Shown: piece by piece, positions 1 through 9,676 of the stretch
Layout of the letters: every line of letters begins with the position of its first letter
Position numbering within the stretch: the stretch's first letter is position 1
Origin: Saprospiraceae bacterium
GTDB lineage: Bacteria; Bacteroidota; Bacteroidia; Chitinophagales; Saprospiraceae
NCBI GenBank assembly: GCA_018057925.1
Contig: JAGPCT010000008.1
Coordinates: forward strand, 58,128 to 122,127
DNA length: 64,000 nucleotides
Direction: 5' to 3'
The notes under the pieces: model-generated
What the model was told of the DNA's origin: nothing
What the model saw: the letters and a program-made list of their open reading frames with translations, nothing else
The model's database searches: none
Program-made: the position numbers and the translations under genes

Positions 1-2
1 AT

Positions 3-110
3 GAGGTAGGGTTGGTAGAGAATGCGGATAATCCGGTCGTTAGACCAAATAAATATATAAATGTTATTAAATATACATTTCTAAACATGGTCAAAATTAA
101 AAAATTTTAA
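3..110 (+). CDS. C-terminal end of an unidentified gene (partial)
   Basis: An open frame enters from the left edge and runs 35 codons to a TAA. The visible residues begin EVGLVENADNPVVRP and end in a lysine-rich tail (MVKIKKF). No motif is recognisable. It could be a real 3' end or chance; the asparagine/proline-containing start looks protein-like, but the tail is low in complexity. Confidence 0.3.
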   Translation, partial: EVGLVENADNPVVRPNKYINVIKYTFLNMVKIKKF

Positions 111-259
111 AGAATTGGTTTTGACTTTAATCAATTTGAAGCTCAATTTCCACATGACAATTGCTTGCGGCGGTATTCGAAATGGAATTTGTCCACAATC
201 CTTTTAATGATGTAGGAATTTCGTTGAAACAAATACTCTACATAGTGGTTGAAGAAGTT

Positions 260-628
260 ATGGATAATAAATATACATGTGCGGTCATTGGATTGTCAGA
301 TAATCCAGATCGATACGCTTATAAAGCAGCAAAACAATTGTTAGCCCACGATTACCCTGTGATAGGTTATGGATTGCGGAATGTCAATGTGTTGGGAATT
401 AACGTCATAACGGATAAAAAACCTGTCCATGGTGTTGGTACGGTTACATTATATGTGGGGCCACGTCATCAAGAGGCATGGATGCCATTATTGTTGGATT
501 TAAAACCAAGACGAATAATATTCAATCCGGGGACAGAAAATCATGAAAATCAGTTGAAATTGGAAGAAGCAGGAATTGAGGTGGTAGAGGCATGTACACT
601 TGTTATGTTGTCGATAGGTACTTTTTAA
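260..628 (+). CDS. CoA-binding domain protein (YccU-like)
   Basis: A protein of about 122 residues with the Rossmann-like fold of the CoA_binding_2 family. It opens with KYTCAVIGLSDNPDRYAYKAA, the nucleotide-binding beta-alpha turn, and ends with RRIIFNPGTENHE followed by an E-A-C segment, as is usual in this family. The ATG at 260 is chosen because the family starts a few residues before the first beta strand; upstream residues from the earlier ATG at 161 do not look like the family. The cellular role of these proteins is poorly defined; they bind CoA and are usually cytoplasmic. The gene stands alone and is followed by repeat copy A. Confidence 0.8.
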   Translation: MDNKYTCAVIGLSDNPDRYAYKAAKQLLAHDYPVIGYGLRNVNVLGINVITDKKPVHGVGTVTLYVGPRHQEAWMPLLLDLKPRRIIFNPGTENHENQLKLEEAGIEVVEACTLVMLSIGTF

Positions 629-648
629 TACGGATTCCTTTTCAAGGC

Positions 649-793
649 AAATTCCGCATTAGATAAAGGCGGAAAAGATTCACGACTCGTAGCCAATGAT
701 TTCATTAAACCATGGAGATGATTTGTAAATCGATAATACTCTCTTAATCAGCACTATACAATTTTTTAAGCCTTTACTGCTGAAACCGGATTG
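649..793. repeat. Three-hairpin intergenic repeat, copy A
   Basis: Starts with ATTCCGCATTAGATAA, continues through a variant of the CGACTCGTA...CAATG segment and ends with AATCAGCACTATA and CCTTTACTGCTGAAACCGG. It is the most diverged of the near-complete copies compared with copy B (6250-6398) and lies between two convergent genes. Confidence 0.7.
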
Positions 794-835
794 AAATAAG
801 GTTTGTGGATTAATATCTATTAATTAATTTTTGGT

Positions 836-2167
836 TTAGTTAGCAAATTTAAGTCTTTGACCGGCATTGGTAAGAATCAAGCCTTCATTATACACCAAGG
901 TTCCATTGGCCCAAGTTGAGATAATATTACCGGGCAGTGTTTTACCTGAGAGTGGTGACCATCTACACTTATAGAATAGGGATTCATCTGAAATAGTATT
1001 ATCTTCATAGAAATTTAGCCTGGCAAAGTCTGCGTGATAACCCGGACGTATATAACCCCTTTCTTTTATTTTAAAACAAACTGCTGGAGCATGGCACATC
1101 CAGTTTATGACCTCTTCTAAGGAAAAAATACCTTTTTTGACAAAGTCCAACATGATATTTATGCTGTGTTGCACTAAGGGTAAGCCGGATGGTGCTTGTA
1201 AATAGGGTTTATTTTTTTCTTCGAGTGTATGAGGTGCGTGATCGGTAGCCACGACGTCTATTTTTCCGGATTTAAGTGCTTCTATTATAGCTTGGCGGTC
1301 TTTTGAAGACTTTATAGCAGGATTACATTTGATTTTATTTCCCAATTCTGAATAATCCTGATCGCAGAAATAAAGATGATGAACGCAAGCTTCTGCAGTA
1401 ATCATTTTTTCTGCCAAAGGAATATTATTTTCAAATAAAGCCGTCTCTATTTCTGTACTGATATGCAATATATGCAGGCGTGTTTGATGTTTTTTAGCTA
1501 AATCGATAGCTTTGGAACTTGAAATGTAACAACCTTGGGCACTTCTTATTAAAGGATGATGGCTGGCATTTAAGTTATTACCATATTTTTCTTTAAATAA
1601 GGATAGATTGTTTTGGATAGTGGATTCGTCCTCACAATGGGTTGCGATGAGTGCCGGGGCATTTTTAAATATTTGATCAAGAGCTGCTTCATTATCCACC
1701 AATAAGTTTCCAGTACTGCTTCCCATGAATATTTTAAGACCACAAATCGTAGAATAGTCGGCCTTCATAATTTCGTCTAAATTATCATTGGACGCACCTA
1801 AATAGAAAGAATAGTTTACAATACTATCTCTTTCCGCAATTTGATATTTTTCCTCTAAGAGCTCAATGGATGTTGCCGGAGGAATGGTATTGGGCATTTC
1901 CATAAATGTAGTAACGCCTCCAGCTGCTGCTGCCATTGATTCGGTACGGATATCTGCTTTGTGTGTGAGACCAGGTTGTCTAAAGTGAACCTGATCATCA
2001 ATGATACCCGGGATTAAGTAATCTCCTTCAAAATGAATTTCGGTATGATGCCCGCCATTGCTGACTGAACCTATTTGTTCAAACCTTCCATTTTTTATTA
2101 AAACATCACCTTCGATAATGCTGCCTTCATTGACGATATTAGCATCTTTTATAACTAATGAATCCAT
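836..2167 (-). CDS. pyrC: Dihydroorotase (PyrC, class I type)
   Basis: A 443-residue amidohydrolase that closes carbamoyl-aspartate to dihydroorotate, the third step of pyrimidine synthesis. The metal-binding HxH lies in the segment DDQVHFRQPGLTHKAD, and a later DHAPH motif gives the catalytic Asp and further conserved residues. LKIFMGSSTGNLL holds a Lys at the usual position of the carboxylated lysine. The length fits class I enzymes. Hydantoinase and allantoinase are relatives, but the RQPGLTHKAD region is that of dihydroorotases. It lies downstream of mdh on the same strand, separated by a terminator hairpin, so it probably has its own promoter. Confidence 0.9.
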   Translation of the reverse strand: MDSLVIKDANIVNEGSIIEGDVLIKNGRFEQIGSVSNGGHHTEIHFEGDYLIPGIIDDQVHFRQPGLTHKADIRTESMAAAAGGVTTFMEMPNTIPPATSIELLEEKYQIAERDSIVNYSFYLGASNDNLDEIMKADYSTICGLKIFMGSSTGNLLVDNEAALDQIFKNAPALIATHCEDESTIQNNLSLFKEKYGNNLNASHHPLIRSAQGCYISSSKAIDLAKKHQTRLHILHISTEIETALFENNIPLAEKMITAEACVHHLYFCDQDYSELGNKIKCNPAIKSSKDRQAIIEALKSGKIDVVATDHAPHTLEEKNKPYLQAPSGLPLVQHSINIMLDFVKKGIFSLEEVINWMCHAPAVCFKIKERGYIRPGYHADFARLNFYEDNTISDESLFYKCRWSPLSGKTLPGNIISTWANGTLVYNEGLILTNAGQRLKFAN

Positions 2168-2206
2168 ATTTATAGCATAAGTATTTAAAACGAAAGACGA
2201 TAATAC

Positions 2207-2238
2207 AAAAAAACCACCTAAAATGAAGGTGGTTTTTT
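2207..2238 (-). terminator. Rho-independent terminator after mdh
   Basis: Stem ACCACC...GGTGGT flanked by A/T runs with an ~10-nt loop. On the minus strand it ends in a T tract, just downstream of the mdh stop and upstream of pyrC. Confidence 0.75.
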
Positions 2239-2259
2239 GTATTTATTCTATGAAAATTC

Positions 2260-3192
2260 TTACAATCCCATATTATCATAAACATCCATGACGGATTTAA
2301 CGGCGGTTGTTGACTCTGCAAGCAGTGCTTTTTCAGAATCATTAAGGTCAAGTTCAAGTACCTTTTCTACACCATTACGACCCAATACAACAGGGACACC
2401 GACATATACGCCATCAATACCGTAGTGTCCTTCTACTTTGATGCAACAAGGGAAGATGCGTTTTTCATCTTTTAAAATGGCAGTAACCATCTGGGCTGCA
2501 GCTGCTCCCGGTGCATACCAAGCTGATGTGCCCATCAATTGAACCAGTTCTCCACCGCCTTTTTTAGTTCTGTCCACAATAGCATCAAGCTTATCACTAT
2601 CAATGAGCTCTGTAACGGGAATTCCACCCACAGTAGTATATCTTGGCAGTGGAACCATTGTATCGCCATGGCCTCCCATTAAGATTGCCTGAATATCTTT
2701 TGGAGAAACATTTAATTCTGTCGCTAAAAATGCTCTATATCTGGCAGTATCTAATATTCCTGCCATTCCTATTACTCGAGATGCCGGAAGTCCGGATGTT
2801 TTGTGTGCTGCATAAGTCATTACATCCAATGGGTTAGAAACCACTATGATGATAGCATTGGGTGAATATTGCAGGATGCTTTTTGTCACACCATTGACAA
2901 TTGAAGCATTGGTAGAAATAAGGTCATCACGGCTCATTCCCGGTTTGCGGGGCAGACCTGCTGTAATAACAACGACGTCAGAATTGGCAGTATCAGCATA
3001 GTCTCCAGAACCTCTAAGGAAGGTGCTATAATGGTCTATTGGGGCTTGTTGCCAGGAATCAAGAGCTTTGCCCTGTGCCATCTCACCTTTAATATCTAAA
3101 AGGACAACTTCATTGACGAAATCTCCATGTGCCAGAACATTGGCTACTGTGGCGCCTACATTACCCGCGCCTACAACGGTTACTTTACTCAT
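2260..3192 (-). CDS. mdh: Malate dehydrogenase
   Basis: A 310-residue NAD-dependent LDH-type malate dehydrogenase that interconverts malate and oxaloacetate in the TCA cycle. The N-terminal MSKVTVVGAGNVGATVA is the dinucleotide-binding turn (GxGxxG). GGHGDTMVPL contains the catalytic His, and a GLPRKPGMSRDDLI loop contains the substrate-binding arginines; its RKPGMSR form is typical of malate rather than lactate enzymes. The length is normal. It is transcribed leftwards and ends in a strong hairpin. Confidence 0.95.
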   Translation of the reverse strand: MSKVTVVGAGNVGATVANVLAHGDFVNEVVLLDIKGEMAQGKALDSWQQAPIDHYSTFLRGSGDYADTANSDVVVITAGLPRKPGMSRDDLISTNASIVNGVTKSILQYSPNAIIIVVSNPLDVMTYAAHKTSGLPASRVIGMAGILDTARYRAFLATELNVSPKDIQAILMGGHGDTMVPLPRYTTVGGIPVTELIDSDKLDAIVDRTKKGGGELVQLMGTSAWYAPGAAAAQMVTAILKDEKRIFPCCIKVEGHYGIDGVYVGVPVVLGRNGVEKVLELDLNDSEKALLAESTTAVKSVMDVYDNMGL

Positions 3193-3337
3193 TATATTTT
3201 AATTGAGATTAATAGTTAATTTAAGTCGCAAAAGTAAGGCTTTAACTGTTAAATAAATAGCAAATATTGGTTTATTTATATTGTACTTGTCGATTTCTTT
3301 GTACCTTGCAAACTTAAACTTAAATTAGATTATTTAA

Positions 3338-4879
3338 ATGAAACTTTTTAGTAAGTACTTTTTTATTGGACTTTTCGCACTATTCGTTTATTCTGTCAGT
3401 GCACAAAATGTTGTTGGATATTGTGGTACTCAAAGCAGCCCAATTTCTGACGCACAATTAGATGCTAACCTTGCTTATTTGGCGATTCACAAAGATGAAT
3501 TAAAAGTCAGGCAAGTACGGTATGTTCCTGTTAGATTTATCATTGTTCAAACTGCTGCCGGAAAAGGAGGTATTAATGTAAAAAGTGCATTCAGAATGTT
3601 GTGTAAATTGAATGATGAATATGCGAATCAGAATATTCAATTTTACATGAAAGATGATTTTAAATATCTGAATAATGATTTAGTGAATACTGATCCACAG
3701 AGTCAGGGTGCCGGCAATATTATGAAAAACGTAAAAGATAAAAATGCTCTTAATTTTTTCTTTACAGCTGATATTAAGTCGGATAATCCAGGAAGTGTTT
3801 TGGGATTCTACAGCCCTGAACACGATATTATGGTTATTAAAAATGTCGAAGCTACCTATGAATCACAGACTGCTCCACATGAGTTGGGACACTTTTTTAG
3901 TTTGAGACACACCTTTTATGGTTGGGAATGTCAACCATGGAATATGGCCGATCATGGCAAAGTTGTGACATTTACTGTTGCACCATGTTATGGGGCTCAG
4001 GTAGAACTTGTAAATGGATCTAATTGTACTACAGCAGCCGATAAAGTATGTGATACCCCTCCTGATTATAATTTTGGATTTGGCTGGCCCAATGATTGCC
4101 GAGATTTTAATGTTGATGTTTACGATAAAAACAATGAATTAATCAGGCCTTCTCAGAATAACTATATGTCCTACTTTTTTGGATGCACCGGATACCATTT
4201 TACCCAAGGCCAGAAAGATGTGATATGGGCAGATTTAAATAGTGCTAAGAGAAACTATTTGAAATCAACCTATACGCCACCAGCTACAACTGTTAGCAAT
4301 GATATTGAGTACCAATTGCCGGCTGATGGTCAAGATGTGGTAAAGACAGAACCTATACTTTTACAATGGACTCCTGTCCCTAATGCTACTTTTTATATAG
4401 TTGAATATTCTAGAAAAAAAGGATTTGATTCAAATGTTACTGTAACAGAAGTGGTTAAAACCAATCAATATACTATTCCGGCTTCTTATTTCCCAAGTGG
4501 ACTTGCTACAGGTTATTGGCGTGTCACAGCTATGAATGAATATGCCATCTGCAACATTCAAACCAATCCTCCAATGTCCTTCAATTTGGTTAACGTTGTT
4601 AGTAATAAGGTTTTGACAGAAGTTAAGAGCTGGCAAGTAAATCCAAATGTGGTTACATCAGGACATTTGTTCCAACTAAATATTGATATTAGTAAGAAAT
4701 CTGATATGGAACTTAGTATTATCAATAGTGCCGGCCTTATATCACATCATCAAAAGTTAAGTTTCAATATCGGTAAGCAATCGATTGAAATTAAGAGTGT
4801 TAAGTTGGTGCCGGGAACATACTTAGTCGTCTTGAAAAGCGATACAGGTATGGAGAGTCGCAAGTTAATCATTCAATAA
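3338..4879 (+). CDS. Secreted M43-like (pappalysin) metalloprotease with T9SS sorting domain
   Basis: A 513-residue exported protease. Residues 1-22 form a signal peptide ending in SVSAQ. The zinc motif is HELGHFFSLRH in the segment TAPHELGHFFSLRHTF, followed by a Met-turn region NYMSYFFGC, as in pappalysin-type metzincins. Cysteines around the active site are frequent. A fibronectin-III-like stretch (about residues 320-410) follows. The last ~80 residues, ending VPGTYLVVLKSDTGMESRKLIIQ, are a type A C-terminal sorting domain for the type IX secretion system. The protein should therefore be exported to the cell surface or released. It has no operon partner. Confidence 0.85.
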   Translation: MKLFSKYFFIGLFALFVYSVSAQNVVGYCGTQSSPISDAQLDANLAYLAIHKDELKVRQVRYVPVRFIIVQTAAGKGGINVKSAFRMLCKLNDEYANQNIQFYMKDDFKYLNNDLVNTDPQSQGAGNIMKNVKDKNALNFFFTADIKSDNPGSVLGFYSPEHDIMVIKNVEATYESQTAPHELGHFFSLRHTFYGWECQPWNMADHGKVVTFTVAPCYGAQVELVNGSNCTTAADKVCDTPPDYNFGFGWPNDCRDFNVDVYDKNNELIRPSQNNYMSYFFGCTGYHFTQGQKDVIWADLNSAKRNYLKSTYTPPATTVSNDIEYQLPADGQDVVKTEPILLQWTPVPNATFYIVEYSRKKGFDSNVTVTEVVKTNQYTIPASYFPSGLATGYWRVTAMNEYAICNIQTNPPMSFNLVNVVSNKVLTEVKSWQVNPNVVTSGHLFQLNIDISKKSDMELSIINSAGLISHHQKLSFNIGKQSIEIKSVKLVPGTYLVVLKSDTGMESRKLIIQ

Positions 4880-4995
4880 TCGTAGCAATAAAATAATATT
4901 GGTTTGCAATTATTGGATTACAATTCCAAAATTATATTAGAAATAGTTTTGTATAATTGCAGCTAAATTGGTAAGAAAAAAGATTTAAATATAAC

Positions 4996-6201
4996 ATGAA
5001 TTTACATGAATATCAGGGTAAGGAATTGCTCGCAAGTTACGGTGTTGCCGTTCAAAGAGGTATTGTTGCTGAAAATGTCGAACAAGCTGTTGACGCTTTT
5101 CATAAAGTGAATAATGAGTTTGGCTCTTCATTTGCCGTCGTTAAAGCACAAATACATGCCGGAGGAAGAGGTAAAGGAGGAGGCGTCAAGTTGGTGAAGA
5201 ATTTAGAGGAGTTAAAGTCTGAAGCAGATAGGATATTGGGTATGTACTTAAAAACACCACAGACTCCCGGAGGGATGGAAGGTCCTGGAAAGCTGGTTCG
5301 AAAGATTTTTATTGCTGAGGATTCTTATGCTCCCGATTTTGCTGCATGTAAAGAATTTTATATATCAATACTTTTGGATAGAACCAGTGGTAAGAATGTC
5401 ATAGTATATTCTACTCAAGGGGGTATGGATATTGAGAAAGTGGCAGAAGAGACACCTCATTTGGTTTTAAAAGAATTGGTTGATCCTATGTTGGGATTAT
5501 TGCCATTTCAGGGTAGAAAGATAGCTTTTAACTTAGGACTTTCTGGTAAGGCATTCAAAGAATTTGTTGTGTTTATCGACAAGCTGTATAAAGCATATAT
5601 CGGATCTGATGCCAGCTTATTTGAAATTAATCCGTTGATAAGAACCGGAGATGATAGAATGGTTGCGGTTGACGCAAAGGTGTCTATTGATGAAAATGCA
5701 TTGTATCGCCATAAAGACTTGGAAGCCGCTTATGATAAGTTAGAGGAAGATCCGGCTGATTTGGAAGCGCAAGAAGCTGACCTGAACTATGTCAAGCTTG
5801 ATGGCAATGTTGGATGTATGGTTAATGGCGCCGGATTGGCAATGGCAACTATGGATATGATTAAATTGATAGGTGGTGCACCCGCCAATTTCTTGGATGT
5901 CGGTGGAACTGCAGATGCTGCTCGTGTTGAGAAAGCCCTTAATCTAATTTTGAAAGATCAATCCGTAAAAGCTATTTTGATTAACATTTTTGGAGGAATA
6001 GTTCGATGTGATAGAGTAGCAGCAGGAGTAATTGAAGCGTATAAAAATATTGGTAATATTCCTGTTCCAATCATTGTAAGACTTCAAGGGACAAATGCTG
6101 AAATAGCTAAGAAGATGATTGATGAGTCAGGTCTAAAAGTTTTATCTGCTATTGAATTGAAGGAAGCTGCCGAACAAGTGTCTAAGGCTTTGGCTGTGTA
6201 A
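4996..6201 (+). CDS. sucC: Succinyl-CoA ligase, beta subunit
   Basis: A 401-residue ATP-grasp subunit that binds nucleotide and forms succinyl-CoA with the alpha subunit SucD in the TCA cycle. It begins MNLHEYQGKELLASYGV, the family signature. AQIHAGGRGKGGGVKL lies in the ATP-grasp domain, and the C-terminal half carries GIVRCDRVAAG of the CoA-ligase domain. The length is typical. The sucD gene is not next to it here; repeat copy B follows the stop codon. Confidence 0.95.
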   Translation: MNLHEYQGKELLASYGVAVQRGIVAENVEQAVDAFHKVNNEFGSSFAVVKAQIHAGGRGKGGGVKLVKNLEELKSEADRILGMYLKTPQTPGGMEGPGKLVRKIFIAEDSYAPDFAACKEFYISILLDRTSGKNVIVYSTQGGMDIEKVAEETPHLVLKELVDPMLGLLPFQGRKIAFNLGLSGKAFKEFVVFIDKLYKAYIGSDASLFEINPLIRTGDDRMVAVDAKVSIDENALYRHKDLEAAYDKLEEDPADLEAQEADLNYVKLDGNVGCMVNGAGLAMATMDMIKLIGGAPANFLDVGGTADAARVEKALNLILKDQSVKAILINIFGGIVRCDRVAAGVIEAYKNIGNIPVPIIVRLQGTNAEIAKKMIDESGLKVLSAIELKEAAEQVSKALAV

Positions 6202-6249
6202 ATGGTGTGTTCAAAGCAACAAGATAAATTGGATATTTAGAATTTAAAC

Positions 6250-6398
6250 CAAATTCCGCATTAGATAAATGCGGAATCGATTTACGACTCGTAATCAATG
6301 GTTTACAGAAACCATTGATTACGAATCGTACATCGGGATTAACCCTCATAATCAGCACTATATGGTTTTTCAAAGCCTTTACTGCTCAATTCGGGTTT
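6250..6398. repeat. Three-hairpin intergenic repeat, copy B (best-preserved)
   Basis: Three consecutive inverted repeats can be read. The first is TTCCGCATT/AATGCGGAA with a 5-nt loop. The second is a 21-bp stem with one mismatch, ACGACTCGTAATCAATGG... pairing to CCATTGATTACGAATCGT, with a 4-nt loop. The third is AACCC...GGGTT enclosing CAGCA/TGCT and GGTTTT/AAAGCC. Related copies are at 649, 6955, 37997 and 52706. Confidence 0.85.
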
Positions 6399-6520
6399 AA
6401 GATTGTTTTTTGGGCATTGCTTTGCTATTGAAAGGATTGCTATTATTGTAAACATACAAAATACGACATTTTTGTTAGGTAAAGCCTTTTATTACCATAG
6501 AAAGAATAATAAATAATGGA

Positions 6521-6922
6521 ATGAAGAAAGGTATAATTATATTTATTCTTGTAGTTGCTTTTCTCTCTCTCTTTCTGACGTGGTTTAAATTGCCGTGGAT
6601 AGATACAAGCAAGGGTATCGATTTGGATTTTTCCTTTGTCCCAATCGTCATCTTAATAATCAATATTTTATTTGTAGTAACGGGCAAATGGGCAACAGCT
6701 ATTACCGGTTTTCAGAATAAAATTTTTATTTTTTCAGGATTAATTGCTTTGCTGTGGACAATCTATGCTTATTTTAATTATAAGACGAATGTATTGGCTA
6801 TGGGAGATGGAAATTTTATCTCACAAATAGTTAGTGATCAGGTTGAAATACAACAAGGCTTTGTCGTTTTTATAGCAGCATGTACTTGTTGGTTACTTCT
6901 TGGCCTTTTATGGCGGAAATAA
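6521..6922 (+). CDS. Small integral membrane protein, unknown
   Basis: A 133-residue protein with about four hydrophobic segments (near residues 3-20, 38-54, 66-85 and 111-130). No motif points to a function. The frame has ordinary coding character and an ATG start at 6521. It lies between repeat copies B and C, so it is flanked on both sides by the same repeat family. I do not recognise the family. Confidence 0.6.
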   Translation: MKKGIIIFILVVAFLSLFLTWFKLPWIDTSKGIDLDFSFVPIVILIINILFVVTGKWATAITGFQNKIFIFSGLIALLWTIYAYFNYKTNVLAMGDGNFISQIVSDQVEIQQGFVVFIAACTCWLLLGLLWRK

Positions 6923-6954
6923 ATGTCTGAAATAAAATTTATCCGAATTTAATC

Positions 6955-7064
6955 CAAATTCTTCAATCGAGGTTTTCCAAAACCTATACTGCTGGATTCG
7001 GGTTTAACCCATTGATTGTGAGTCGTAAATCGATTCGGCAGTTTCTAATATTAAATTAGGGTTT
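6955..7064. repeat. Rearranged partial copy C of the intergenic repeat
   Basis: Contains the segment AAAACCTATACTGCTGGATTCGG in the orientation of copy B, directly joined to GATTGTGAGTCGTAAATCGATTC in the orientation of copies D/E. It is shorter than the other copies and looks like the result of an internal deletion or inversion. Confidence 0.6.
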
Positions 7065-8196
7065 ATTCAGAATAAATAGATGCAAGTTTTTCAATCGTGA
7101 AATCGATTTCTTCCTGCGTATTATGATGTGAAAATGAAAATCGAACAGCTTTACGCGAAGGTTCCTTGTTCAAAGCGGCAATAACATGGCTTCCTTGTTC
7201 TGCACCTGATGTACAAGCGCTTCCACCTGAAACTGCGATGCCTTGGATATCGAGATTAAATAATAGCATTTCATTTTTGGGATGATCCGGAAAATCAACA
7301 TTTAGTACCGTGAATAGTGACTCTGAACTTATATCGCCATTAAATCCACATTCAGGTATGGCTTTTACAATATTTTCAATGAAATAGTTTTTTAACCCTG
7401 TAATGTATGCCGTTCTTTCTGACATATATTTAACAGCTAATTCAAAAGATTTGGCCATGCCGACTATACCATGAAGGTTTTCTGTTCCTCCTCTCATATT
7501 CTTTTCTTGAGATCCACCGTCAATAAAGGGTTCAATTAGATTATCCGAATTAATATAAAGAAAGCCAACACCTTTCGGTCCATGTATTTTATGTGCCGCA
7601 CCTGAAAGAAAATGAATATGGACTTTGGTTACATCAATCGGAAAATGCCCGATGGTCTGTATTGTATCAGAATGAAATATGGCGCCGTACTTTTTACATA
7701 ATTCGCCGATAGCATACATATCTGAGACTGTTCCAATTTCATTGTTGGCATGCATGATTGAAACAAGGGTTTTTAGTGGACTTGCCTGTAAATATTGCTC
7801 TAACTGATTAAGACTAATATGACCTTCTTGATCGTTGTCCAACAAAACAACTTCAACGCCACTTCTACGTTGAATCTGAGATAAGGAATGTCCAACACAG
7901 TGATGCTCAATTTTAGTAGAGATTATCCTTTTTATGTTTAGATCCCGGACAGCACATTTTAATGCTGTATTGTTGGATTCAGTTCCGCCTGATGTAAAGA
8001 ATATTTCATTGATAGAGGCATTAATACATTTAGCAATAGTCTTTCTGGCTGATTCTACCAAAGCTCTAGCTTTACGACCCTCGGTATGCGTGCTGGAAGG
8101 ATTTCCATAAATTGAATTCATGGAATCTACCATGGTGTCAAGGACTTCTTTGTCTAAAATGGTGGTGGCAGCGTTATCGAAATAAATTCTATTCAT
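7063..8196 (-). CDS. Cysteine desulfurase (NifS/IscS-like)
   Basis: A 377-residue class V PLP enzyme that takes sulfur from cysteine for Fe-S clusters or thio-modification. It starts MNRIYFDNAATTILD. TSGGTESNNTALK is the PLP phosphate-binding region. SGAAHKIHGPKGVGFLY holds the Schiff-base Lys, and SGGSACTSG contains the active-site Cys loop. Length and motifs fit group I enzymes. No IscU or IscA gene is adjacent; the neighbour is a phosphohexomutase, so the sulfur acceptor cannot be inferred. Confidence 0.9.
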   Translation of the reverse strand: MNRIYFDNAATTILDKEVLDTMVDSMNSIYGNPSSTHTEGRKARALVESARKTIAKCINASINEIFFTSGGTESNNTALKCAVRDLNIKRIISTKIEHHCVGHSLSQIQRRSGVEVVLLDNDQEGHISLNQLEQYLQASPLKTLVSIMHANNEIGTVSDMYAIGELCKKYGAIFHSDTIQTIGHFPIDVTKVHIHFLSGAAHKIHGPKGVGFLYINSDNLIEPFIDGGSQEKNMRGGTENLHGIVGMAKSFELAVKYMSERTAYITGLKNYFIENIVKAIPECGFNGDISSESLFTVLNVDFPDHPKNEMLLFNLDIQGIAVSGGSACTSGAEQGSHVIAALNKEPSRKAVRFSFSHHNTQEEIDFTIEKLASIYSE

Positions 8197-8265
8197 GCTT
8201 TGAGATTAAAAAATACAGAAATCCGAGCCATTAATGACTTGGCAAAAAAAATGGAATATTAGGGA

Positions 8266-9648
8266 TTAAATAGAAACTAATTGTATGAATTGGTCAATGA
8301 TTTTATTAGCCAAAGTAATAGATTCTGATTCATCTCTCGCTTCACTATACACTCGAATGATCGGCTCAGTGTTTGACTTACGCAACTGCACCCAGCCATG
8401 TTCAAAGTCAATTTTTAAGCCATCCTCTGTGTTGACTTCTTCATTGGAATAGTGATTAATCAACTTCTCAATGGCTTTATTGACATTCCAATGCGGTTGT
8501 AAATCAATCTTATTTTTTGAAATATAATAGATCGGCAAATTTGATTTTATCTGTAATAAACTTAAATTTTCCTTTGCCATGTAGGTCAACATAAGAGCAA
8601 TACCCACCAATGCATCCCTGCCGTAATGTAATTCGGGATATATGATGCCACCATTTCCTTCTCCTCCGATAATGGCACCGACTGATTTCATTTTTTCTAC
8701 GACATTGACTTCACCAACGGCGGCAGCATAATACTTTTCTCCAAATGCTTCAGTTACATCGCGCAAACCGCGGGTCGATGATAGATTGGAAACTGTCGTA
8801 CCCGGAGTTTGGCTTAAAACATATTTTGCAATGGCAACCAATGTATTTTCTTCTCCTAATAAACTACCATCTTCACAAATAAAACTAAGCCGATCAACAT
8901 CGGGGTCTATTGCGATTCCTAAATCAGCTTTTTCACTTTTTACTTTTTCACATAATTCTACGAGATGTTGAGCTAAAGGTTCCGGATTATGGGCAAAGTC
9001 ACCATTCATTTCTTCGTTTAGAAGGATAACCTCACAACCTAAAGCTTTCAGCAAGGGTGCTACCGAAATAGTTCCTGTAGAATTGATACAATCTACAATT
9101 ACTTTATACTTATTTTTTCTTATAAGTTGAATATCAACTAAATTTAATTTAAATATTTCTTCAATATGATGTTGAACTAAGTCATTTACTTCAATGATAG
9201 AACCCAATTGATAGACATCATTAAAAGAAAATCTTTTTTCAGAAGCAATTTGAATAAGCTCTTCACCAAGAGAAGCGTTTATAAATTCTCCATCTTTATT
9301 TAAAAGCTTTAATGCGTTCCATTGTGCCGGATTGTGGCTTGCTGTAATAATAATTCCACCATCGGCCGCCAATTTTTTAACTGCCATTTCTATAGTTGGA
9401 GTTGTAGAAAAGTCGGCATTGTAAACAGTAAATCCTTGCGCAACCAAAGTATTTGCACATAATTGTAATACCATAGAACCGGATATCCTACCATCTCGAC
9501 CTATAACAATCGATGGTTTTGGATTTATTCTTTTAATCAACTCACCGTAGGCGGCAGTCATTTCTACAATATCTATAGGAGTTAGGTTATCCCCAGGAAT
9601 ACCGCCTATTGTACCGCGCATTCCGGAAATTGACTTAATTAATGTCAA
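8266..9648 (-). CDS. glmM: Phosphoglucosamine mutase (alpha-D-phosphohexomutase)
   Basis: A 460-residue phosphohexomutase. The catalytic phosphoserine loop is TASHNPAQWNALK, the Mg-binding loop DPDVDRLSF and the sugar-binding loop GEGNGGII. The C-terminal RKSNTEPIIRVYSEA binds the phosphate. The start MTLIKSISGMRGTIGG is that of the Bacteroidota GlmM group, which makes glucosamine-1-phosphate for cell-wall and LPS precursors. Phosphomannomutase activity cannot be excluded from the sequence. It is followed by the cysteine desulfurase gene. Confidence 0.85.
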   Translation of the reverse strand: MTLIKSISGMRGTIGGIPGDNLTPIDIVEMTAAYGELIKRINPKPSIVIGRDGRISGSMVLQLCANTLVAQGFTVYNADFSTTPTIEMAVKKLAADGGIIITASHNPAQWNALKLLNKDGEFINASLGEELIQIASEKRFSFNDVYQLGSIIEVNDLVQHHIEEIFKLNLVDIQLIRKNKYKVIVDCINSTGTISVAPLLKALGCEVILLNEEMNGDFAHNPEPLAQHLVELCEKVKSEKADLGIAIDPDVDRLSFICEDGSLLGEENTLVAIAKYVLSQTPGTTVSNLSSTRGLRDVTEAFGEKYYAAAVGEVNVVEKMKSVGAIIGGEGNGGIIYPELHYGRDALVGIALMLTYMAKENLSLLQIKSNLPIYYISKNKIDLQPHWNVNKAIEKLINHYSNEEVNTEDGLKIDFEHGWVQLRKSNTEPIIRVYSEARDESESITLANKIIDQFIQLVSI

Positions 9649-9676
9649 AATTTAAAATTTAAATGAATCAAAAAAG